64,000 nt of DNA, taken from contig JAFGQZ010000081.1 of NCBI GenBank assembly GCA_016935435.1, forward strand, positions 1 to 64,000, written 5' to 3'. The DNA is from Bacteroidales bacterium. GTDB taxonomy: Bacteria > Bacteroidota > Bacteroidia > Bacteroidales > UBA10428. The notes under the pieces were generated by a model. It had not been told where the DNA came from and ran no database searches. It saw only the letters and a program-made list of their open reading frames with translations. The position numbers and the translations under genes were made by a program. The stretch's first letter is position 1. The number at the start of each line of letters is the position of its first letter. Positions 56,776 to 64,000 of this stretch are shown here, piece after piece.

Positions 56776-56874
56776 ATGAAAAAATTACGGATATATATTG
56801 GCACATCAGTAATTGGAGGTTATTTTGACGATGAATTTAATTTGGATACCAAATTGCTTTTTGATGAAATTTAA
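56776..56874 (+). pseudogene. Truncated PIN-domain toxin remnant
   Basis: A 32-codon reading, MKKLRIYIGTSVIGGYF..., matches the start of PIN-domain toxins (usually YIDTSVIGG), then stops. The first catalytic Asp reads Gly (YIGTS), and the remainder of the RNase domain is missing. It lies directly before an intact antitoxin-like gene, so most of the toxin has been deleted. A PIN toxin of normal length has about 130-150 residues. Confidence 0.7.
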
Positions 56875-56878
56875 AATG

Positions 56879-57031
56879 ATGAAGACCAATAAAAATTTTG
56901 ACTGTGTACAAATGATGAGAGACATCAGGACTAAAATATATGAGGATATCAAAAATATGAGTTCTGAACAAATATTAGAATATATAAAAAAGGGGGAAAT
57001 AGAATTCGAAAGAAATTTGGCCAGCCACTAA
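56879..57031 (+). CDS. Small antitoxin-like protein
   Basis: 50-residue helical, charged protein (MKTNKNFDCVQMMRDI... ending LASH). I recall its type next to PIN-domain toxins of Bacteroidota, where it would neutralise the toxin. The start may be one codon earlier (ATGATG). With the toxin gene truncated it is an orphan antitoxin, or could act against a toxin elsewhere. Family recognition is by resemblance only. Confidence 0.6.
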   Translation: MKTNKNFDCVQMMRDIRTKIYEDIKNMSSEQILEYIKKGEIEFERNLASH

Positions 57032-57050
57032 TAGCGCTAACAAGCTTCAC

Positions 57051-58220
57051 ATGGACAATTTTTTCTTCCACAACCCTGTTAAAATCGTTTTCGGAAAGGG
57101 AATGGTTCAACACACCGGTGCAGAAATATCGAAATACCCGGTAAAAAAATTGCTTATTGTTTTCGGACAAAGTTCTGCCCAAAAATATGGCATATTAAAC
57201 ACCGTAATTTCAGAACTTGACAAAAAAAACATCAATCATGTTTTATTTGGCGGCATTGCCCCAAACCCGGGCCTTGAAAATGTAAACAAAGCCATTGCCA
57301 TTTCGCGCCGGCACAATGTCGATGGCATTTTGGCAATTGGCGGGGGAAGCGTTATTGATACGGCCAAAGCTGTTGCCGTTGGCCATTTTTACAATGGCAA
57401 TATCTGGGATTTTTTTGAAAACAATATCGTGCCGGAAAATGCACTGCCCATTTTTACGGTTGTTACCCTATCGGCCACTGCCTCGGAAATGAACCCGACC
57501 GCTGTTATAACCAACGAAGCTGAGAACAAAAAATGGAGCTTTGCTGCAGGCTCCCTTACCATGCCAAAACTAAGCATTATCGACCCACAACTTCAGGTAA
57601 CCGTTCCGGCCAAACAAACGGTAATGGGCGCTGTCGATTCCATTGCCCATATTCTGGAATACTATTTCAATGGCGTTGAAAATGTCGATATTCAGGATGA
57701 ATTTTCAGAAGGGCTTGTCCGTACCCTTGTCAAACACACCCAAATACTCCTTCAAACCCCCGATAATTACGAGTCGAGGGCCCAGCTTGCCTGGTGCTCT
57801 GTGCTGGCTTTTAACGGGCTGAATGCTGCCGGACGCTTTGGCGGCGATTTTGCCACCCATACCATTGAACATTCGCTAAGCGCATTTTACCCAAACATAC
57901 ACCATGCCGAAGGTTTGGCCGTTATATTGCCAAACTGGATGGATTATGTAGCCTCAGAAAAAATAGAGAAATTTGCCCGTTTTGCTGCCAATGTTTTTTG
58001 CTGTGACACTCCCGGCACCGAAGCCCGGGCCAAAAAAGGAATTGAAAATCTGCGCAGGGTTTTTTCTTCGCTGGGCGCCCCTGCCCGGCTAAAACAACTT
58101 GGGGTAAAGGAAAGCGATTTGGAAAAAATTGCCGGCAATGCAGTTCTGCACGGCCCGATTGGCAGGTTGAAAAAGTTAAACAAGAACGATATTCTGCATA
58201 TTTTAGTACATTCGTATTAA
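57051..58220 (+). CDS. Iron-containing alcohol dehydrogenase (butanol-dehydrogenase-like)
   Basis: 389 residues, group III Fe-ADH. Dinucleotide-binding GGGSVIDTAKA (about 100-110) and metal-binding His residues in THTIEHSLSAF and YPNIHHAEG are present. Reduces aldehydes or ketones with NAD(P)H; BdhA/YqhD-type by length and motifs. It is followed by a beta-helix acyltransferase and a glyoxalase-fold gene on the same strand, which might modify a sugar-linked or acyl substrate, but a general detoxification role is equally possible. Confidence 0.9.
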   Translation: MDNFFFHNPVKIVFGKGMVQHTGAEISKYPVKKLLIVFGQSSAQKYGILNTVISELDKKNINHVLFGGIAPNPGLENVNKAIAISRRHNVDGILAIGGGSVIDTAKAVAVGHFYNGNIWDFFENNIVPENALPIFTVVTLSATASEMNPTAVITNEAENKKWSFAAGSLTMPKLSIIDPQLQVTVPAKQTVMGAVDSIAHILEYYFNGVENVDIQDEFSEGLVRTLVKHTQILLQTPDNYESRAQLAWCSVLAFNGLNAAGRFGGDFATHTIEHSLSAFYPNIHHAEGLAVILPNWMDYVASEKIEKFARFAANVFCCDTPGTEARAKKGIENLRRVFSSLGAPARLKQLGVKESDLEKIAGNAVLHGPIGRLKKLNKNDILHILVHSY

Positions 58221-58242
58221 CATTTAAACAAACCTCAGCATC

Positions 58243-59010
58243 ATGAAATTTAATAATATTAATGTTCACATAAGCAAGAAAGCAAAAATTGGCAACAATG
58301 TTAAAATTGGCGACAACACCATTATTTACGACAATGTTGAAATTGGCGACGGCTCCATAATTTGCAACAACTGTATATTGGGAGAACCCTTAAACGCCTA
58401 TTATTGTGGCAGCGAATACGAAAACCCTCCACTGAAAATCGGCGAGAATGCACTTATACGAAGCCATACCATTATTTATGCTTCTTGTGAGATTGGCGAA
58501 AACTTCGGCACAGGGCACAGGGTTACCATTCGCGAAAACACAAAAATAGGTCGAAACTGTAACATCGGCACCCTTTCTGACATACAAGGTGAGGTAACCA
58601 TTGGCGATTATTGCCGCCTGCACAGCAATGTGCACATTGCCCAAAAAGCCATAGTGGGCAATTATGTGTTTATGTACCCCTATTCGGTTATTACCAACGA
58701 CCCCACTCCCCCTTCCGATTTGATTAAAGGCGGAATTATCGGCGATTACTCAGTAATTGGCGTACATGCTGTAATACTGCCGGGCATTAAAGTTGGCGAA
58801 AACTGCCTGATAGGCGCTAACTCGCTGGTAAACCGTCCGGTACCCGATTTTACACTTGTCAGCGGTGAAGCAGCAAAAAGCATTATGGATGTCAGAAAAA
58901 TTATTTCGCTGGGCGGTAAAGGCCGGCATTACCCCTGGATGTACCATTTCGAAAAAGGCATGCCCTGGGCCGGAACCGGCTTCGATACATGGATTCAGGG
59001 AAAACAATAA
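58243..59010 (+). CDS. Left-handed beta-helix acyltransferase (LpxA/WbbJ type)
   Basis: 255 residues with many hexapeptide repeats (IGNNVK, IGDNTI, IGDGSI, IGRNCN) and an extended loop region near 55-75. Trimeric acyl- or acetyltransferase; sugar or amino-sugar substrate likely. The C-terminal part (about 205-255) with KGRHYPWMYHFEKGMPW is unusual for plain acetyltransferases and may define a specific subfamily. Starts 22 bases after the alcohol dehydrogenase. Confidence 0.82.
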   Translation: MKFNNINVHISKKAKIGNNVKIGDNTIIYDNVEIGDGSIICNNCILGEPLNAYYCGSEYENPPLKIGENALIRSHTIIYASCEIGENFGTGHRVTIRENTKIGRNCNIGTLSDIQGEVTIGDYCRLHSNVHIAQKAIVGNYVFMYPYSVITNDPTPPSDLIKGGIIGDYSVIGVHAVILPGIKVGENCLIGANSLVNRPVPDFTLVSGEAAKSIMDVRKIISLGGKGRHYPWMYHFEKGMPWAGTGFDTWIQGKQ

Positions 59011-59050
59011 ACAGTACCGGTTATTTTAAATATTTATAAATCAAAAGCTC

Positions 59051-59473
59051 ATGGTTATCGATCATATAGGCATAGTTGTTAAATCGATGGATGAAGGAAT
59101 TGCACAGTGGACAAATGTTTTTGGGTACGCCCAAATGACCGGAAAGGTTGTAAACACCCTTCAGCAGGTTACTGTTGTTTTTATGAAAAAAGAAGGCTCG
59201 CTACCGGTAAAACTATTAGAACCTGTATCGGAAAAATCGCCAATATACGGCTTTGCAGCCCGCGGAGGGGGTATCCACCACATTTGTTTTAAAACCGATA
59301 ACCTCGATAAAACCATCGACACCTTCGGCCAAATGAAAAACGAAGTAAGGATACTTGTAAAACCCCAGCCGGGTGAGGCCTTCGAAAACGAAAACATTGC
59401 CTTTGCCCTTGCAAAAAACAATTTGAACATAGAATTAATCGACACCGATAAGCGCGCCAACATTATTGCCTGA
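59051..59473 (+). CDS. Glyoxalase/VOC-fold protein, methylmalonyl-CoA-epimerase-like
   Basis: 140 residues with two beta-alpha-beta-beta-beta halves. Metal-ligand positions are plausible: His in IDHIGIV, His in GGIHHICF, Glu in NIELIDTD. This matches methylmalonyl-CoA epimerase and relatives, but the other epimerase-pathway genes are absent. In this neighbourhood it may act on a polysaccharide precursor. Function uncertain. Confidence 0.7.
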   Translation: MVIDHIGIVVKSMDEGIAQWTNVFGYAQMTGKVVNTLQQVTVVFMKKEGSLPVKLLEPVSEKSPIYGFAARGGGIHHICFKTDNLDKTIDTFGQMKNEVRILVKPQPGEAFENENIAFALAKNNLNIELIDTDKRANIIA

Positions 59474-59692
59474 ACGTCCCTTTTTTTTTTAATTTAAACA
59501 CATGGCAGGGCTGAATGTTAAAAACCCAAAACGCAAGAACCAATTCTGCTTTTTGCTGTTAAACTTTGCAGTAACTTTTTTTTAAACATTTTGTATTGTT
59601 AAAATGTTGCTTTGGGCTTTTAATTTGATTAACTTAAATTATGCCTTCAAAAAACCCAACGCAATTTTTGCCGCCTCCAGTATGTTGCAAAT

Positions 59693-62600
59693 ATGCATTT
59701 AGATAAAAAAACACAAAACCTCTGCAAAGCTATGATAACGAAACCTTTTATTTACCTGGTAAAATCAAGAAACAACATTACCAGCCATCCATCGTACCCA
59801 AAAATTATTTTCTGGGTTGCAGGCTTTTTTGCCTTTTTGTGGGTATTGCTCCGCAGCGGCACAAACCCTAAACGTTTAGCATATCCATGCCAGAAAGCAA
59901 TGTACCCGCTGGCATCGGCCTGGTTAATTGCTATTGTTGGCATGCTGGCCGGGGGCTTGTTCCTGAAAAAAGCTTTCAGGTTTTCCCTGCCCCTTGTGGC
60001 CATAGTTATTTCCAGCTGGCTTTTAATATCGTCATCGACAAACACTATACCAGCAAGTGTAGGGGTGTATCCGGTTTGGGAGTCGCAAAGCCCCGTTTCA
60101 ACTGTTTTTGTTTTCGACAATGTGCCCAGCACTACCGGCTCACTTGCTGCCGGCGATGCTTCGGTGCCCGACAATTATTTGTCGGATCCGGCCATCGACT
60201 CGCTTGTACAAATAATGGAAAATGGCGGGACACCATTTTTTAAAACCACACAATTGCCCAGCGGCATTGTGGGCAAGAACGATGTGGTAATTATTAAGGC
60301 AAATTTCCAATGGCGCAACCGTATGGGCACCAATACCGACCGCATTAAAGGGGTAATATGGCAGATACTCAGCCACCCCGATGGCTTTTCGGGCGAAATT
60401 CTGGTTTGCGACAATGAGCAATCGCAAATCTGGCCTACCGAATGGCTTGCCGGTTTTAACGATCACAGCAACAACAGCGACGATTTAAACCAATCGATTG
60501 TTGATGTTGTAAATACTTTTAAAGCAAAAGGCTACCCGGTTGATTACTATGCCTGGGACCAATTGAACAATAATGTGGTTGATGAGTACCAGGAAGGCGA
60601 TATGGCTAGCGGTTATATTTACAACACCACTACCAAAGTTACCTACCCGAAGTTCCAAACCCCGCACGGTAATTATGTTTCTTTAAAAAATGGCGTTTGG
60701 AACACTGAAACAAATTCGTACAACAATGAACTTCTAACCATTATTAACTTCCCGGTATTGAAAGCCCACGGCATGGCCGGAGCCACCATTGCTATAAAAA
60801 ACTGGATTGGCGTAATGAACGTAACACATGCCGAATGGTTTGGCGGATATAATGTTGACGATTATTTCCACCCCAGTTATTGTTTCAGCCCAACGGCCCT
60901 TCCGGCCAGGGTAATGGACGAAGTTTGGCCAAAACTGAACATTGTTGACGCTACCTGGACTGCAACAACATCGAACTATAACTACAACCTGCCATCGGTA
61001 AAAACAAAAACCATATTGGCCTCTACCGACCCTGTGGCCGTTTCGTGGTATGCTGCCAAATATATCTTAACCCCGGTAGCCAATTCACCATATTATACCA
61101 ACCCCGGTATCAACGACAATGGCACATACGGAAGAATGCTCAACTACTGGTACAACTACCTGGCAAACAACACTTCGCGAAGCGTTACAAAAGATTCTGC
61201 AGAAATATCGGTGTATGGCCGCGAAATGCTTACAACTGAACCGGAAATATTGGTGGAATCGGTAACTATTAGCTCTCAAACAGGCAACTTCGAAATAAGT
61301 AATGCCGGGGGCACATTACAACTCTACGCAAATGTTGAACCCGACAATGCCACCGACACCAGTATTGCCTGGAGCGTTCAAAACCTTACCGCTATGGCAA
61401 CCATCAGCCAATCGGGGCTTGTTACTGCAATAAGCAACGGAACTGTTAGGGTTTTTGCCATTGCCAACGATGCAAGCGCAAAAAAAGACAGCGTCGATAT
61501 ACTTATTTCCGGACAAAATATTCTTCTTGAAAGCATTAACCTAACCAGTCAGGGCGGAAAAACAGGCATTCAAACCTTTGGGGGCACCCTCCAGGTATAT
61601 ACCAATGTTTCCCCAAAAAATGCAACCGATACCACTGTAAACTGGAGTATCATAAATATAGGCGGGCAGGCAACGGTTTCGGCGAACGGACTGGTTACTG
61701 CCATAGAAAACGGCCCTGTTAAAGTTGTTGCCCTGGCAAACGATGCCGGGCATGTATCGGATACTTTTGATATTCTCATATCCGGACAGGAAATATTGCT
61801 CGAAAGCATTAACATTATTAGTACCGAAGGTGCATCAGCAATTGCCGTACACGAAGGGACACTCCGGCTTTTTACCAACGTACAGCCAAAAAACGCTGAA
61901 GATACCACTGTTACATGGTCGGTTATAAACGAAACCGGATTGGCATCGGTATCGGAAGACGGCCTGGTAACCGCATCGGAAAACGGAATTGTCAGAATTG
62001 TTGCAACCGCCAACGATGCAGGCCATATTTCCGACACTTTTGATATAATCATATCAAACCAGGGGGTTTTGGTAGAAAGTATAAACATTTTCAGTGAGAA
62101 CAATGCAACAAGCATAAACACGCATGCCGGAACATTGCAGCTTTTCACTAATATTCTTCCTGAAGTTGCCGCAGATACCGGCATTGTCTGGAGTGTACTA
62201 AATCTAACCGGTCAAGCAAGCGTATCGGCCAACGGCCTGGTAACAGCCATTAAAAACGGCACTGTTGAAATAATTGCTGCGGCAATCGATGGGAGCAATG
62301 TAACCGATACTTTTGAAATTACAATTTCAAACCAGGGCTTTTTGCTCGAAAGCATTACCATTAGCAGCAACGGTGGAATTTCACTCATAGATGTTTATGG
62401 CGCAACATTGCAACTTTACACCAACGTAATGCCAAAAAATGCTGTGGACACAACAGTAACATGGAGCGTGCTTAATGTTTCGGGACAGGCAATAGTAACA
62501 AACAATGGCCTGGTAACAGCCTCGGCAAACGGACTGGTAAAAATTATTGCCACTGCAAACGATGCCGCACATATTTCCGACACATTTGATATTGTTATAT

Positions 62601-63424
62601 CAAACCAGGAGATACTGTTAGAAAGCATAAACCTTTTCTCCCGCGCGAACTCAAGTTCGATAACAACCCATGCTGGCTCTTTGCAGTTGTTTACAAATGT
62701 GCTCCCTAAAAATGCCAATGACACTTCGGTTACATGGAGCATTGAGAACCTTACCGGAACTGCTGTGATATCGGATGGCGGGCTGGTTACGGCCATACAA
62801 AATGGTATTGTGCGTATTCATGTACGTGCCAACGATGCTGCCCATGTTAGCGAAACTTTTGATATAACAATTTCAAACCAATTTGTAAATGTCGATAGTA
62901 TTGTTGTTTTTTCATTTAACAACCAGTATTCGTTCGATATCAGCGAGCAGTCTGTCCAATTCTATTCAAGGGTATTTCCGGCCAATGCCACCGACACTAC
63001 CGTAAGTTGGAGCGTAACTGAAAATACAGGCAGCGCCACTATCGACAATAGCGGGCTTTTGCAGCTAACTGGTCCAGGCGAAATTTCAGTAACAGCAACT
63101 GCAAACGGTGGCAACAATGTTTCGCAATCGAAAACAGTTGTTATTACAGATGGCAGCAACAACAATCAAACACCAGTCAATGAATTATTTACGGTTTACC
63201 CCAACCCGACAGCAAATACTATTTATATAGAGTATTCTATTGAACAAGGGCAAAACCTGCATATTGAAATATTTAACCTTTCGAACCAAAAGGTTTCCGA
63301 CAGCTTTTCGGAAAACTCCGGCGAACCGCTGCCCATATCACTGGAAGCCCTGCCGGCCGGAGTGTATTTCATAAAGATAATTACAAGCCAAAATTACTAT
63401 ATTCATCGCATAATTCGAAAATAA
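59693..63424 (+). CDS. DUF362 protein with seven Ig-like (Big_2) repeats and T9SS tail
   Basis: 1243 residues. Two N-terminal membrane helices (about 38-57 and 73-110, with the motif NPKRLAYPCQ between them) precede a DUF362 domain (about 140-510). Seven bacterial Ig-like repeats of exactly 91 residues follow (DNA 61244-63154), then a T9SS sorting domain (FTVYPNPTANTIY to IIRK). The start may be at 59732 (MITKPF) instead. DUF362 is uncharacterised; the conserved Cys of YPCQ may bind a metal or cluster. Membrane anchoring plus a T9SS tail is an odd combination. A second DUF362 gene follows directly. Confidence 0.83.
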   Translation: MHLDKKTQNLCKAMITKPFIYLVKSRNNITSHPSYPKIIFWVAGFFAFLWVLLRSGTNPKRLAYPCQKAMYPLASAWLIAIVGMLAGGLFLKKAFRFSLPLVAIVISSWLLISSSTNTIPASVGVYPVWESQSPVSTVFVFDNVPSTTGSLAAGDASVPDNYLSDPAIDSLVQIMENGGTPFFKTTQLPSGIVGKNDVVIIKANFQWRNRMGTNTDRIKGVIWQILSHPDGFSGEILVCDNEQSQIWPTEWLAGFNDHSNNSDDLNQSIVDVVNTFKAKGYPVDYYAWDQLNNNVVDEYQEGDMASGYIYNTTTKVTYPKFQTPHGNYVSLKNGVWNTETNSYNNELLTIINFPVLKAHGMAGATIAIKNWIGVMNVTHAEWFGGYNVDDYFHPSYCFSPTALPARVMDEVWPKLNIVDATWTATTSNYNYNLPSVKTKTILASTDPVAVSWYAAKYILTPVANSPYYTNPGINDNGTYGRMLNYWYNYLANNTSRSVTKDSAEISVYGREMLTTEPEILVESVTISSQTGNFEISNAGGTLQLYANVEPDNATDTSIAWSVQNLTAMATISQSGLVTAISNGTVRVFAIANDASAKKDSVDILISGQNILLESINLTSQGGKTGIQTFGGTLQVYTNVSPKNATDTTVNWSIINIGGQATVSANGLVTAIENGPVKVVALANDAGHVSDTFDILISGQEILLESINIISTEGASAIAVHEGTLRLFTNVQPKNAEDTTVTWSVINETGLASVSEDGLVTASENGIVRIVATANDAGHISDTFDIIISNQGVLVESINIFSENNATSINTHAGTLQLFTNILPEVAADTGIVWSVLNLTGQASVSANGLVTAIKNGTVEIIAAAIDGSNVTDTFEITISNQGFLLESITISSNGGISLIDVYGATLQLYTNVMPKNAVDTTVTWSVLNVSGQAIVTNNGLVTASANGLVKIIATANDAAHISDTFDIVISNQEILLESINLFSRANSSSITTHAGSLQLFTNVLPKNANDTSVTWSIENLTGTAVISDGGLVTAIQNGIVRIHVRANDAAHVSETFDITISNQFVNVDSIVVFSFNNQYSFDISEQSVQFYSRVFPANATDTTVSWSVTENTGSATIDNSGLLQLTGPGEISVTATANGGNNVSQSKTVVITDGSNNNQTPVNELFTVYPNPTANTIYIEYSIEQGQNLHIEIFNLSNQKVSDSFSENSGEPLPISLEALPAGVYFIKIITSQNYYIHRIIRK
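61244..63154 (+). repeat. Seven tandem 273-base Ig-like repeats
   Basis: In-frame repeats begin at 61244, 61517, 61790, 62063, 62336, 62609 and 62882, each exactly 273 bases (91 codons). Every unit opens with a LESI-type core, passes through a variable 10-residue loop and a T-L-Q-L-(F/Y) strand, and has a WS core and a LVTA strand. The units differ substantially in sequence, so the array is old, yet its period has been kept without indels. Confidence 0.9.
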
Positions 63425-63435
63425 ATAAGGTACTC

Positions 63436-64000
63436 ATGAAAAAATACTTTGCGCTAAAACAACATTTACACAAAGCACTTTTATGGGGTGCAGGTTTATT
63501 TGCCTTTATATGGCTGCTTGTCCGCAGTGGCCAAAACCCTAAGCGGCTGGCATACCCTTGCCAGCAAACGGCCTTTCCGCTGGCTTCAGCATGGTTTCTG
63601 GTAACAACCGGTTTTTTTACCAGTCTGTTCAGTACCAAAAACCTTAAAATTAAAATAGCCGTGCTTGTGGCTGGTTTCTTTGTTATTGCCGGAGGTGGTT
63701 ATTATGTTTACACAAAAAAATTCCCCCCGGTACCAAAAGTACAAACCCCTCTTACCTGGCAGACAGAAAACCCTGTATCGAAAGTTTTTTTGCTTCAGTC
63801 GATACAGGAAGAAAAAAAATCGTTAAACAATCCGGAATCCAGCAATATACCTTTGGAATACCTTTCCGATAAGCCCATGGACGACTTATTTGAACTGATG
63901 AGAAAAAACGGACTGGATATATACAAAACAGCAGCCAACACTAATGGACTGATACCTGATAACGCAATAGTGGTTATCAAGGGAAATTTCCAATGGGATT
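63436..64000 (+). CDS. DUF362 paralogue, truncated by the window end
   Basis: The ATG at 63436 is 11 bases after the preceding stop. The reading runs to the window edge, 188 codons seen. It has two N-terminal helices (about 15-32 and 50-80), the motif NPKRLAYPCQQ, and the start of a DUF362 domain ending in VVIKGNFQW, which matches VIIKANFQW in the neighbour. It is therefore a tandem paralogue. The rest, including any Ig repeats or T9SS tail, is outside the window. Confidence 0.85.
   Translation, partial: MKKYFALKQHLHKALLWGAGLFAFIWLLVRSGQNPKRLAYPCQQTAFPLASAWFLVTTGFFTSLFSTKNLKIKIAVLVAGFFVIAGGGYYVYTKKFPPVPKVQTPLTWQTENPVSKVFLLQSIQEEKKSLNNPESSNIPLEYLSDKPMDDLFELMRKNGLDIYKTAANTNGLIPDNAIVVIKGNFQWD

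Overview
The window looks like a chromosomal segment of a Bacteroidota bacterium, probably of the Marinilabiliales/Bacteroidales type. The evidence is several secreted proteins ending in type IX secretion (T9SS) sorting domains (YPNP-containing C-termini ending in basic residues), Bacteroidota promoter -7 boxes of the TAnnTTTG form, paired DUF3857/transglutaminase proteins and CCC-motif membrane proteins. I saw no rRNA, tRNA, CRISPR array, transposase or phage gene. Assignments rest on reading motifs and families by eye; no database search was run.

Layout. (1) 1-7.5 kb: three minus-strand secreted glycoside hydrolases (one GH18, two tandem GH43) built as catalytic domain + ricin-type beta-trefoil lectins + T9SS tail. 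They share nearly identical lectin DNA and use different codons from the rest of the window. (2) 7.7-14.3 kb: an ExbB-ExbD-TonB-like energy transducer operon and a giant TamB-like protein. (3) 14.3-31.8 kb: mostly housekeeping and envelope genes: TsaD, a hybrid histidine kinase translationally coupled to a sigma-54 activator, two DUF3857 proteins, small membrane proteins, a flavodoxin, an AAA+/TPR pair, a lipase, a DUF486 protein and CorA. (4) 32.2-59.5 kb: a large surface-polysaccharide region. A minus-strand run from 53.0 down to 33.7 kb holds dTDP-3-amino-sugar genes (aminotransferase, two FdtA-like isomerases, acetyltransferase), a Wzx flippase, a Wzy-like polymerase, six glycosyltransferases counting the WecG-type one, a methyltransferase, and an unusual acyl-adenylate ligase / NadE-like / AsnB / carrier-protein block. 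Divergent to it are the exporter genes wza and wzc, then a decayed toxin-antitoxin locus, an Fe-dependent alcohol dehydrogenase, a left-handed beta-helix acyltransferase and a glyoxalase-fold protein. (5) 59.7 kb to the end: a 1243-residue DUF362 protein with seven exact-period Ig-like repeats and a T9SS tail, followed by a second DUF362 paralogue cut off by the window end.

How the genes fit together. The polysaccharide region has the logic of a Wzx/Wzy pathway. Sugars are made and modified (FdtA, FdtB, FdtC, Gfo/Idh, methyltransferase), assembled by the glycosyltransferases, flipped by Wzx, polymerised by the Wzy-like protein, and exported under Wzc/Wza control. No initiating sugar-phosphate transferase and no RmlA/RmlB are visible, so these steps must be encoded elsewhere. 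The ligase-NadE-AsnB-carrier block is the part I can least explain with known pathways and is the best candidate for new chemistry. Repeats of note are two GAACTTT-type heptamer arrays, a nested palindromic element at 2.35-2.46 kb, and several terminator-like hairpins.
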